Below, piece after piece: positions 12,342-23,420 of a stretch of 33,150 nt of DNA (within the stretch, counting starts at the first letter, position 1; every line of letters begins with the position of its first letter). The DNA is from Nymphaea colorata (Eukaryota > Streptophyta > Magnoliopsida > Nymphaeales > Nymphaeaceae). The stretch is from contig NW_022205154.1 in the NCBI RefSeq assembly GCF_008831285.2, forward strand, positions 1-33,150, read 5' to 3'. Made by a program: the position numbers and the translations under genes. The notes under the pieces were generated by a model that had not been told where the DNA came from, searched no databases, and saw only the letters and a program-made list of their open reading frames with translations.

Positions 12342-13445
12342 TCATGCGAAGGGAATCGATCCTTCAACTGGTATGAAGAACTTATCGACCATTTCCTCGG
12401 TTACTTTCAGAATAGAATCACAGGACCACTTCGGGACCGCTCCTTTTTACATCAGCACACACCTTACTCCCTCTTTGAAGTCATCATTTACAGCCATATT
12501 TTCAACGACAATCGTATCGTTTGCAAAGGCTTGCTTCAGAGTTAACGGTTTTGTTATTGATACAGTTTGTGTATCAGGGCAACAGAGACTGGCATTGTAT
12601 TCCAGTGTTTTTGTTACATTTTTGAGAATTAATCTTCTTGGCTTTTGAGCTTGAGGTATATTTCCTTAGCAGATGGCAAGAGAAGATTTATTTTATCTTT
12701 TATTCGTTTTATAGGGTTTTTCGACCCGATGGAGAATGGTATTTGCTTAGGATTGCTTTGACTTTATCAAGTGGATTCTCGATTTTCTCCTTTGAGCTAA
12801 ACGCCGAAAGGACTTCAAGTTTAGCATCCGAAATTTTATTACTGGGAATATAAAAATTGGCAATTCCGGAAATAAACACATCCTATCCTTTCAATCTCGC
12901 TCCAGTCATGCCCAGGTAATGTCCTAGGTTGTTCCTCATCCTCGAGAGAATGTAATTGATCCCAACATCAGTGAAAAATCCAAGTTTTGCCTCAGGCATA
13001 GCGAACATTGTCTTTTCAGTCGCGATTATGATGGGAGCGAAGGCACTGATTCCGGCTCCACCGCCCATGACAATACCATCCCAGCATGAGATTTGGATCG
13101 TGTTCTTCATTTAGTAGATCTTGTAATCGAGTCTGAATTCCTCTCTGAAGAAGTTTCTCCGTGCCTCGACTGTTGCTCCCTTCTAGAAGAGAACCTTAAC
13201 ATCCCCGCCAGCACAGAAAGACTTTCCTCCGCTTCCTTGGAACCATGCCACTTGGTGATTGCTTATATGGTCCAGATTTTTGTCTAGGTTTCGGATCATT
13301 TCTAGGTTGAGGGATTGAGGGCCTTCGGTCGATTGAAGGTGATGACTATGGCTTGGTTTTTCGACTCGTAGATGATCGATGGCTCTGTTTCAGTTTTTAT
13401 GTGTTCGGCTATGAGGCTCAATCTTTTTTCTGGTTAATTTTACAT
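12342..13445 (-). CDS. HIBCH: 3-hydroxyisobutyryl-CoA hydrolase (crotonase family)
   Basis: About 367 residues from ATG 13445 to TGA 12342-12344. The crotonase core is clear: FNRPKALN, GGKSFCAGGDVK, DGIVMGGGAGIS, MPEAKLGFFTDVG and GARLKG. The catalytic Glu (PE) and Asp (DVG) of the HIBCH group are present. The C-terminus (DFKEGVRCVLM, then PKW) matches the HIBCH tail DFxEGVRAVLIDKxxxPKW, which separates it from plain enoyl-CoA hydratases. The enzyme hydrolyses 3-hydroxyisobutyryl-CoA in mitochondrial valine breakdown. One missing base near 13325 (LNSLNLEM) and about two frame changes between 12540 and 12690 are needed. The start faces the EAPP-like gene with only 22 bp between ATGs. Confidence 0.85.
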
Positions 13446-13467
13446 CGTATTTTATATAATATAAGAG

Positions 13468-14087
13468 ATGGAGATTGAATAAGTGGACGATGGGCGGAGC
13501 GGAAAGTATAATTATCACATGGAAGTCTGTTCGACAAAAAGATGATCACTTTTACTAATGATATCATCGACCAGAACATAGACAAATTGATGGAAGAGCC
13601 AATCCTCAACCAACCCATTGAAGATTACGAAGAGAATGAAGATGATAGGGACGAAAAATAAATGAACTAAGAGGCAAAGCAAGCCAATAAGGAAACGTAG
13701 AAGCAGGAAGCGCTTTTCAATCCGATATAAGATGAATAGAATTAAAAATGGCTGAAAAAACATTGTAGAAAATCAAATAAACCATTGAATTGTCCGTCAT
13801 GTTTCAACCAAGTCGCTTATGACTATCAAATGGTTCCAAGGACGAAAACGACAGTCCTACACATGCAGGCAAGTCTTTGGAGTATAGGTGAAGGAAAATA
13901 AGATAATCCGAGAGTCTAATATAAGCTAAACTATGAATGGTAGGGGGTGACGGCGCGACAGCGAGGAACAGCTTCGCCAAAGAGAAGAGGCAATCAACGT
14001 GAAGATCTAGCATAGTGTACATGCGGATATTCGATCGGATATTTCGACATAAACAAGGATTGTTTCGTCTTACTTAATGTGCTCTGA
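13468..14087 (+). CDS. EAPP-like (E2F-associated phosphoprotein family) zinc protein
   Basis: From ATG 13468 to TGA 14085-14087, about 206 residues. An acidic N-terminus leads into EALFNPIEDEENEKWLKK, then NKPLNCPSC. After a basic stretch (KRRGNQREDLA) come CTC and YFDINKDCFVLLNVL at the end. This order matches EAPP: ALFYDPNMDDxDxxWV, LNCPxC, KKRR...REDA, CTxC, VYDxDEVFHFFNVL (family knowledge). EAPP is a small nuclear protein with paired Cys motifs; its role in protists is unknown. One missing base near 13525 (HMES) is needed. The middle (about 13830-13930) has a disputed frame. The gene is divergent from HIBCH and ends 11 bp before the next stop. Confidence 0.55.
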
Positions 14088-14098
14088 GTGATGTGTAT

Positions 14099-15653
14099 TC
14101 AGATTAAAGAAAAATCAACTGTAAAGCTTGTGTTTTTGATTTCTGATGCTTCTTTTCTTCTTCGTTTTATTTATTTGTGCAAAGCCTCTAAGACTTCCTG
14201 CGCCTTTTTCTTTAGGATTGGCCATGAGCTTCGCTTTTGAAGCGGGTTTAATTACTCATCAATAAACCACTTATCCATCTCCTTAGGTAGGGTATCGGAC
14301 ATTGAATCGCAATGGCTAGCAGCATTACACTAAGAATTATATCTTACGCCAAGCCAATTTCCCAAACGGTAGTACGATGGTCTTTTCTATCTTAGATACT
14401 CTGTAAGGACTTGCTTTATAAGCTTATAATAAGCTGAGCCGAGGACAAACATATTCCTTGCCAGTTTTGCATTAGTCTTTGGGAAATTTTCGCTATCGAA
14501 TTTGTGTGGCTGCAAGATCATGTTGAAGATGAGCAGTTTCACAAAGACAACCATACCAATCAAAAACTTCTCAAGGCTTTCATCGGCTCTAATGCAACCG
14601 TAGAATTCGAAACGCATATATTTTCCAATTAGTAAGCTGACCAGAAACGACTCATGACGAAACTTCCCGCATGCAAAGCCTTAGTAAGACTTATGAGAAT
14701 GATGTTATCTTATGTGATGCGCATTACTTCTTCATTTTCTACAGGCCAAGTTCATAAGGTTGAGGATTAATTCTTGTTTTTATTTTTACACTTCGTCGCT
14801 TCGTTCAGTCCAAAACTCGAAATTCGTCTCTTCTTTTTCCAGAATGACAGGAAGAGCGTATTATTGTCCTTCAACGAGCCAATCTTTCAGACTTGTGATT
14901 GAGAATCAAATTTTTATACGAAAAATGTTCGGAAATTCATCTTCCTGGCACGTGCAAGAGTCTGTGCCTACTTTTTAAGGAATTTGGTAAAAAGAGCAGC
15001 AATGAAATACTTTTTTATTCCAATTTCTTTGTTACTTTATTCTTCTTCAATCTTGGAAAAACAGTCACTTATTTGCTTGACTTACTCTATGATCGTTCAT
15101 CATAAGGATTTTCCTCTTTCTATTTTGGTTTAATTTTAGGCCTTGGCTAAAATTTTTATCTGGTTCTATATTCTTATCTTTCCCTTGATTTTTCTCTTGA
15201 CCGATTTTCCTATCTTTCTCGGGATCTCGGCTCATAGAAGCTGGGTGGTGGTTGTTGTGTGGATAGAAGGGCATGGGAGGATAGAAGATATTATTCGGTT
15301 GTTGTGGTGTGGCGGCGCTGTTTCTTTGCTGTTTGAAAAATTATCGATCGGCTTACCTATTTTTGACCATTTCCTCCAGCAGCTTGTCCAGCTTGTTCTC
15401 CAGTCCGTTATTTTTGCTCACGGTTATTTCACTCTTCAGCTATGAGAGTTCCTTTTGAAGCTTTGATAGCTTGCTTGATGAAACACCCCCCTCTGATCGT
15501 CTTAAGGTTATGATTAGTTGTACTATGTTTGCGCTCTTCTTTTGTGACCGCGTGTCTTTTGGCTTTGGTATTGGCTTTGCCATTGTTATCTTCTTGTATT
15601 AGACTTTTCTCGAGTTACCATTGGAATCTTTGCAGGCTATCGGGAGTATTCAT
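14099..15653 (-). CDS. Coiled-coil protein with helical C-terminal domain, unknown
   Basis: From ATG 15653 to TGA 14099-14101, about 515 residues. The N-terminal third is a coiled coil (SKLSKLQKELSELKSEI, then LENKLDKLLEEM). Next come an Asn/Pro/His-rich patch (NNIFYPPMPFYP) and a Lys/Glu-rich stretch. The C-terminal 300 residues look like one helical domain (EEVMRITEDNIILISL, LEKFLIGMVVFVKLLIF). I first read this as two genes meeting at 14937-14940. One missing A in the A-run near 15015 gives a continuous reading across the junction, so a single gene is preferred. Several other single-base frame changes are needed. No family recognised. It converges on the EAPP-like gene with 11 bp between stops. 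Confidence 0.55.
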
Positions 15654-15719
15654 GTCTGTAAATTTATTGGAGATGGGGAATTAGGGAATGAAGCTATGGG
15701 ATGGTGATTTATTTGGATT

Positions 15720-17242
15720 TCATTCTTCGGTTCGGGATATGCTTCCAGTATTGTTTTCTGTTTCCTCCGTGACATAATAATTATAGATTTAATAAGTAAA
15801 AAACTTCGTTAACAAACTAAGAAAAATGGATTGGCCATATACATGCATGAAGATCAAGACAATAAAAGATCTGATCCATTATGCTCGTGTAAACATGTGA
15901 GGTTGTTTGTATTTTCTCGCGTTCATGGCAATCCAAAGGAAAAGTTTCTTATTCTTCATGTATTTTTCAAAGATTTTCATTTTTTTGGATACGTTTTTCG
16001 TCGATAGGTTGAAATCAACCAGGCTGGTCAACCTCATGAGATGCGGTATGATGTTTCCTTGGAATTAGATTGAGTAATTGCGGTCGCTTAGAGTCAAAGA
16101 AAGGCATTTGTTTTAGCTGCAGATTATTTATACGACTTCTTCGATCACATCTTCGGTGATGTTGGTGCAAAAATCAACGTTTAGTTCGATTTTCTTCAAT
16201 CCTTTTATCTTTGTCCCAGATTCAGAAAGTCGCCGAAGGTTATTCTTCTATTGCAGGAAATGTCCAAACTCAATTATTATAGTTGGGGGTTATGGTCAGA
16301 TAAGTGAGGATCTTTTCTGGCATGTCGATACTTTATCACTATATATTTACTTCGAAAGGTTAAGGTTTAGCTTCTTCAAGAGTTATAATTTGCCTATCGC
16401 TCTACAACAGAGTATACTCCTTTTTGGTTGAGGTTATTAAATGTTGAAATGGTGAGGCAAAGTTCCTCCAAGGATGGCGTATTTTGCAGTAATTCTGCCA
16501 ATTTGAAGAAGGATCCTCCTCCTATTTGCTAAATGCTATATTATCATCAATCCTTACTCCAAGATCTTAAAAGTTAGATGTTTCAACGAGTGCAAATTCC
16601 CTCCGAAGAGAATCTCAAGACTGTCTTATGAAAGATTGTAGTTCCTACATACATGCAAACCTTACGCTGAGAGATCCATATGCAATTTGGTCATTTTTCC
16701 AACGAGGCTACGGACTCAGCCAGTAGCAAATACCCTTCCTCTGTGATTTGGTCAACCTAATACAAATCAAGGTAAAGTTCCTACAGTGACTCTATTTGGC
16801 TTCCGAGGAGGAGAGAAAGCCCTTCATAACGATGTCATTGATGTCGTACAGTGACCCTAGGTCGAGACTGAGCTTTCTGAGTTAAAGCCCATCTAATTTT
16901 TCAAAAAGTTCCAAAAAGCCGTCTCCTCTTAGGCTTTAGCAGCTATGTTTGATTTGAATTACCCAGTAAAATCTACAGACAATTCCTTCAAGGAGTGCGG
17001 CATTCCCTGTGCAAGGATGGTGAGAAGTGCATCATCGAAGTTGGGGCATTAGATGATGACGATATCGATGCTGGTGAGGTTGCTGATCAGGGTGAGGTTG
17101 TTCTTGATGCTATGCATCACCTACGAGGTGATGTTGGGACTAAGCGATAGCCTGTGGGATACTTGATGAGGGTCAATTGTAGGGATTATTCATCGAGGAT
17201 GACGTGAAAGTGGTTGCGGATGTCTTCTAAGTAATCTGTCAT
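15720..17242 (-). CDS. Leucine-rich repeat protein (RNI-like)
   Basis: From ATG 17242 to TGA 15720-15722, roughly 500 residues. Repeats of 25-30 residues show LRR signatures such as LEELYLDL, LRKLSLDL and SLEELCLTI, each followed by a helical half with Glu/Lys and Leu. This is the ribonuclease-inhibitor-like class, usually a protein-binding scaffold. TAA/TAG codons are frequent and often at exposed helix positions. The frame changes several times between repeats, so repeat number is uncertain. No signal peptide is seen at the start (MTDYLEDIRNHFHVIL), which suggests a cytosolic protein. It is divergent from a second LRR gene, with 123 bp between starts. Confidence 0.6.
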
Positions 17243-17365
17243 ACTTTTTAAAAAACATTATAATTCAAATCTAAAATGAAAGCCATTCGGCATTTAAAAT
17301 TGAAAATTATTTTTGGATGGGGCATAATCGGCATGGGAATAGTGAGGTTTATAATTTCACATTAG

Positions 17366-20300
17366 ATGATTATAAGTTTTAAGATATTATTGTTATTAGC
17401 TCTCACCCTCGTAAACGGAAGATAAGCTTTACGCTTCGAATTGGATGATCAGACATAGGAAAGCATAGCTCATAAATGGAATGATATTCGATAATAAATA
17501 AATAATGCGTAGGAAGTCATCATATATTTCTCAGGGATATCATAAGTCACAATGAATAAAATATTCTCTCTTCCGATGCCAAGACTTAGGATACTCTCTT
17601 TCGGTAATTACCATTTCGATCATGCACAGCCTACCTTTTTGCTAAATCCGCCCATCACCAATTCCTCACTCATAAACTCTTGAAAAATATACTCACAATC
17701 CATCTTTCGACCATATCTAAGAGCTAATTTGATAGGGACTAATCTTGATGATAATTGTTTAAAAGTTATCGAAGAAATCGATTGGAATAATCGAAAGATA
17801 AGATACAGAAATTGCTAATCGGTAATAACTACATCGGAAGGAATGGATTTCGTTATTTAGCTATGATTCCTTTTACTTCCTTGACATAGATTGATCTCAG
17901 TGGAAATTTGCTAATATAATCTTAGTCTGTCACATCATAGTAAAAATGATTCAAAGCCAATAGCCAATACCATCCAAACGCAAGCTAAAATCTCTTGACG
18001 TTTCTTCAACTTGCATCCAGGGGCCAGATTTGGTCAGATTGCTCCAAGCTATCGACACATAATCACTTCTCTATCTCAATATCAGTAGATTTTTTGATAA
18101 TTAGGCAAACTTAATCTCCACCAGAGGAATAAATACCATGAAGGATTTGATCTTACGACTTACCAAGCGTTGGCAAATATGACTTTTCCAAAGTTGAAGA
18201 GATTGTAAATGAGTGACTTGCTTTGGATTCAACTATCTTGGCTCTGTTTGAAAAATGGAAATTTCCTTCTTTGGAAGCGTTATCGATCCATACCAATTTC
18301 ATAGATGATAAAGCTTGAAGCATTGGATTACTAAGGAAAATTTCCCTTTACTCAAGATATTAATTATCGGTAATTTTGATGTAATGAAGCTTAGACGGAT
18401 TTCAAGACGAAGGGTTAAAATATATTCTAAGTCAAAAATTTTAATTGAGAGAATTGAATATCGGAATGACAAGGCTTTCAAGATAGGGAATAAAGTTATT
18501 GAGCCATCTAGACACATCAAAACTGACAAAGCTATTCCTTAAGGCTTTGAACATTTAATCAGAAGCTTTGCAATCCTTTTTCCATCAAAATTCGTTTGAG
18601 AATCTCAGTAGATAAGCTTGACATAGAATAAACAAATATCCAACTTGTTTGACTACTTTCCTTGGCAAAGTTAAAGAAAATTAGAAAGATGGTCCTAACA
18701 AGTACTTACATTTAAGAATCACTAAGCAATATCTTTGAAATCAACTCTACTTTGCTTCCTAATCTATAGTATTTGATGCTCGATGGGACTGGTCTGACAG
18801 CTTAAAACATCACAAGGTTCATATAATTATCTCATGTGTTTTTCCTTCACTTAAATATGTGAATTTGGCTCCATAGTTCGAACAGCCGATCAACTTTACC
18901 AGACTATCCATATAATTAACGCAAAAATAGACCAAATTTATGTTGGGATATGTACTTTCCAAAAGGTTGATGACCAGCTGGCATTAAAATAGATAAAATC
19001 TTTAAGTTGGATTATGCTTTATTCATCGAAATCAAATTTGGTTCCTTATATCAAACCTCTTTCTCAGCATTTTCTCAAATTGACTAAAGATAATGAAGAC
19101 ATCAAATAGTTTCCAAGGATATGTTGAAGCCTCTTGTGGAATAAATCAAGAAACTGTTTTCGTTTGAGAAATTGGAATTATTAGTCATTTCCACTATTCT
19201 TGAATGGTAAGTATTTGCTGAATTTCTAAAACAGACTAATCTTACAGAATTTAAGCATATGAATAAATTGTATATTGACGTTCCTATATAAAGCTCAGTT
19301 TTGGCATCATTTTTAGGAATATTGAGCTTGCCAATCCTTCAGGACCTTAGAATTACGATCAACATCACAAAGTCGAAATAAAAATTCGACATCTTGCAAA
19401 AGCATTAAAAGTTCATAACCATTTAACTCATTTCACGATAAGGTTCATATACCCGCTTCTTTGTCAAGACAGAAAGATTACAATTCTTTTCTAAACCAAC
19501 TGAGGTTTCCGTTTTTAATCTATCTGGATATGTCGGAAAATCATTTGGAAACTGAATAGATTGGGGGAATCTCTATAACATGCTCTACTTTAAGGTTTTT
19601 AAATGTCAGAAATAATTTCCTTTAAAAATCTTTCTGAAAATGGTATCATCGTATGAAATGAGCTTGAGAACAATTGATATTTCCTTTATCTCTTTCACAC
19701 CCCAGAATTCAAATAACTCGGGAATACAAATTTCGGTTTTCTTGCTGATTTCAAGGCATAGAATTGCGGTTTGACTGATGAACATATCATTCAATTTATA
19801 TAAGTAAGTTCCAACTCAACATTCAAAAAGAGTTTATTTCCAAAGCTGGGCCTGTTGAGTTTGAATTAGAATGAAATCCGTGAAAAGGGAGTGCGTTTAT
19901 TCTTCTAGCAATCCTTATATAATCTCATCACATTCGCATCAAGCGAAACTACAATCCTCACTTTTTGAACATTTTGCTTACTTACTCTTCCAAGATTAAT
20001 GAATTAGTTGTGAATGATGTGGAAATCTATGCTCTGGACAAGAACATACAAACCATCTCCACGAGGAGAATAGCCATCTTTGCTGTATAAACTTACAGTT
20101 TCACGCAATCAGATTATGATATTTTGGGATCTCTCAATTTCAACAGGCTTCAAATATCCCAAATATAAACGAGACATTTCTATGAATGCGAAAACTTGAA
20201 TCATCTTTTATCGATAAGCTCCAATGCAAGAGTGATTTGGATAGCTTCGGTGGAGAGCAGCAAAGGCTTGGAAGCGAATGTTTGGATAGGGTGAATAGAT

Positions 20301-20971
20301 ATAAAGATTTTGAAGCTCAGGTTGAGGAATTGGCTATATACGAATCAACATATCAAAGTTATATTCCAGATTTTGTCTAACTTTTCCTGACATCGAAGAA
20401 GAAATGGAAGCAACTTTTATTTAAAGATTGAAATTGCCACCTTCATCTTTATGAAGATCAATCCCAAGCAACTATAGCACTTGAGGACCCTGTATATCGG
20501 TAATGCTTGCATAATTAAGGTTAAAACCACATCAACGATGAAGGATTTGCAAGGATGTTATAATCTCCTCTTCAAAATCTTCAATTCATGCGTATAGCTG
20601 ATACTGACATCACTATGAAATCTTTGACGCTCTTGAGTAATCGGACTTTTAGCTCGCTTAACATATGATTTGTCTGGGTTGCCGTTGGGAGAAGAAGGAG
20701 TATAAATGCTAACCACTTTATAAGCGAAAAGATTGAAAGTGTTGATCATTTAGAGGTGTGATATCCGATCACTATAAAAATTCCACCAAATGAAATTCCC
20801 TTTAGTCTATCACTGCTAATATCGTATAACTACCTTACTGTTCGCGAGATCATCAACTTTCTCACCCATTTCAATCGGTAAACATGGCCAAATCTGTGGA
20901 AAATAGCAGCAAATGGTATCTCTCCAACTGAAACCTAAAAGAAATAAATCTCAAAATTGCTTTATAAGTGA
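17366..20971 (+). CDS. Secreted or membrane LRR protein, frame-disrupted
   Basis: A plus-strand coding region from ATG 17366 to TGA 20969-20971, up to about 1190 residues. It starts with a clear signal peptide (MIISFKILLLLALTLVNG). LRR motifs recur along the length: LTEIDLSGN near 17890, HINDEGFARML and LQFMRIADT near 20550, and LRTLYIG near 20490. The region is AT-rich and dense in TAA/TAG. Many TGA stops interrupt any single frame, so it must be read by switching frame often. It could be one gene, two adjacent genes, or a decaying copy. An extracellular or lumenal LRR protein is the most likely product (inference). Confidence is for an LRR coding region, not for the exact boundaries. Confidence 0.5.
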
Positions 20972-21099
20972 GAATAGACATTTAGTTCGACCAACCACAT
21001 CATCTAGAGTTCATTAACAATGCCAAGTATTGATTCATCTTCATATATGATTGATTTATCAAGATTAAAGTCATTTGATTTATATTGAAATATCTTTTA

Positions 21100-21776
21100 A
21101 TGGAGCAACCAACAGTCACGCTTGGATACTGGGACTCGCGAGGTTTAGCCTAACGCATTCGACTTCTCCTCGAGTATTTGGCGATCCCCTATACTGACAT
21201 CAGATACGCAGGATCATAAGGCAGATCCAAGTGGTTCGACGAAGCCAAGCCTCAACTTCTATAGAAAAACCAAGCAGTAACGCTGCCCTATCTGATTGAT
21301 GGCGACAAGGTCATAGCTTAGTGCGACGCAATTTCTCTTCATCTTTGCTACAAGGCTGGTAAGACTGAATTGACTGGGAGAAATTCTGGTGAGGAAGTAG
21401 CGATAGCAACTGCTCATGGGGTATATAAGGACTTCTATCCAAGTTATATCAAGCTTGTATATGGAAGCTATGGTAAAAACGTGACTTTCGAACAAGTTTG
21501 GCCTAAAATACTGAAAGAATTTAATAATTTTTATAAAAAATAAACGGATTGTTGGGAGATAAGGAGTACATAGCTGGAGAGATCACATGGTTTGATTTTA
21601 CTCTTGCAGATCTGTTGCAAACCTTGAACTTGTTGGGTCAATCATTCTTGAAAGCTTTTCCGAAATTGGCAGAGTATTATCAGAGAGTGTGGGCTTTGCC
21701 AGGGATAAAGGAATACATTGCTTCGGATAGGTTCAAGGAAAGGCCATGCAACAATTATACTGCGGTTTGGAAGTGA
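21100..21776 (+). CDS. Glutathione S-transferase, mu/sigma-like
   Basis: 225 residues from ATG 21100 to TGA 21774-21776, with one missing base in the A-run at about 21536-21541. The N-terminal thioredoxin-like domain has the catalytic Tyr context LGYWDSRGLA, then IRLLLEYL, the cis-Pro loop VTLPYLIDGD, and the glutathione gamma-Glu site as TAG-CDAI. The helical C-terminal domain contains ITWFDFTLADLL, the usual N-capping Asp region, and PKLAEYYQRVWALPGIKEYI. Length is normal for the family. It conjugates glutathione to electrophiles in the cytosol. If TAA/TAG are Glu, the two conserved sites read GLAERIR and AECDAI. Both Glu and Gln occur there in GSTs, so this gene does not settle the code. 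Confidence 0.9.
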
Positions 21777-21814
21777 TTGATGGTGATTAACTTATTATTT
21801 TACTATTTTTTGAT

Positions 21815-23137
21815 ATGATATTAGCATTAAGAAACCAAATAAGACGGATTCCTAAACCAGTCATTAAGGCATTTTGGCTTCTTATCGTTCTCTTAGTTCC
21901 GCTTGTCATTGTGCTTGGTATGATGGTTACAAATTGAAGACGAATACTGGAGAAGATATAAGGAATGGAGTTGAACATGCATACAAGCATCTTTAGGCTC
22001 GGAAAGCTAACAATCTAAAATAGCTTTAAGCATTTAATCGCAAATTTAGGAAGATTTTAAGAACGATAAGGCGAATCTTGAAGAAGTAAAGAGCATCATA
22101 CAGACAATCACCCAATCCTCAATGGCAAGATAAAAACAATAACTATTACGAATCCAATCACATAATTAATGTCCAAATAGCTTCAGGATTCATCTCACAA
22201 GCTGGTAAAATTAGAGAAGAAATAATGAATCAGCTATCTTGGATTAATTAATCCTTTGGATGAAGCTGAAAATCACTGAATGGAGATAAGGCATGAATTA
22301 AATGACATAAGATCTGGCCTTATTGTGGTATTCAGAGAAATGAAGACTGAATATATTGACTAGAACATTGCTTTGAAGCTGAAAAAAGGGGATTATCGTA
22401 GTCCCTATTATCTTAAATAAATTGTAAAATAACTAAAAGGATTGCCGTCATTCTCGCATTGTAAATTTACCAATAGAGAGTGTATGCAAAGTTCTATCGT
22501 ATTTGTGAAGCATAATGAGATGAGGTAAGCTTCCTTTTGGGAAGTGATGAGTAAATGTATTTTTTAGATGAAATTAATCAAGAAATCATTTTCAATATTC
22601 TTAGCTCTATCTTAGAAGTCAATCATTATGTTTAATTGTACGGTTTGACCAAATCAGCTTAGGTTTAAGCAAACTTTACCGTATCATGAAATAGAGAAGC
22701 CAAATGCAAGAATTCGATGATTTTGGCATACCTCAATCATACAATCCAAGAAACTCATTTCAATATGAAAGTTTTTGAGGAGAAACTGAATAGAAATTAT
22801 AATAAGCAATCAGATACATCCAAAATGGTAATTTGTCTCTCCTTACATTCATACAACCTAATAGACTAGAAAAATCAATGAGCTTTTAAATGGATTGCTA
22901 TTGATGATCTAACCACACAATAATACTCCAAAATAGTATTTGGATGATGATTAGATCGGAATAATCGATAATTTCCAAACGATTTCAAGTAAATATCTTT
23001 GATATAGAATTGGCGTATACCTACCTCTTCTCGTCATATTTTTGTATCCTTCCATCTTGAAGCTAAAATAATTAATCTTTATATTTTAACCTCTTGAGAA
23101 AGCGTCCAAAGGAAACAGTCCCCAAAAGAATGATTGA
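21815..23137 (+). CDS. Two-TM coiled-coil membrane protein, unknown
   Basis: From ATG near 21815 to TGA 23135-23137, about 440 residues. A basic start (MILALRNQIRRIPKPVIK) precedes a strong membrane helix (FWLLIVLLVPLVIVLGMM). The middle is charged and helical (HLEARKANNLKELEAF, ANLEEVKSIIQTI). A second hydrophobic helix (IGVYLPLLVIFLYPSIL) lies about 30 residues before the end. Several Cys occur in the central part. The plan, an anchor at each end of a helical body, suggests an organelle membrane protein (inference). Several single-base frame changes are needed, so internal residues are uncertain. No family recognised. It follows the GST gene by 38 bp on the same strand. Confidence 0.5.
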
Positions 23138-23205
23138 TGTGTAGTACTGTAGTTAATCCTTGATGCTGATTGCATATAAATCTTATGATGTTATAATAAA
23201 AATAT

Positions 23206-23278
23206 CGCTCACGGGTGGGTTTGAACCACCGACCTTTCGGTTAACAGCCGAGCGCTCTACCGACTGAGCTACGCGAGC
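23206..23278 (-). tRNA. tRNA-Asn (GUU)
   Basis: The reverse complement folds as a full cloverleaf of 73 bases including the discriminator G. The acceptor stem GCTCGCG pairs with CGTGAGC with one G-U. Box A is TAGCTCAGTCGG and box B is GGTTCAAACCC. The anticodon loop CTGTTAA gives anticodon GTT. No intron is present. A run of five T follows about four bases downstream on the tRNA strand, a Pol III terminator. It sits between convergent protein genes. Confidence 0.95.
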
Positions 23279-23420
23279 AGTCAAACACTATCAATCTTCT
23301 TGAGCTAAAAACCTTGGCTTTCTCCATCGACAAGCCATCCCTATTCCTTCATCATGAGCAGACCAAACATAGAACATAATGTAAGTTAAATAAATCATTT
23401 TCTTGACCTTGACAGCTTTA

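Noticed and set aside
15403-15475. Possible 28-nt intron in the coiled-coil gene at the VKNR site
   Set aside because: Read as Glu codons, the two TAA in this stretch keep the frame open and no splicing is needed.
21154-21330. GST sites suggesting TAA/TAG = Gln (mu-class RGLAQ and TQS)
   Set aside because: Mu GSTs often have Gln there, but other GSTs have Glu. The EF-hand, Rab, B-box and lipase-pair evidence outweighs it.
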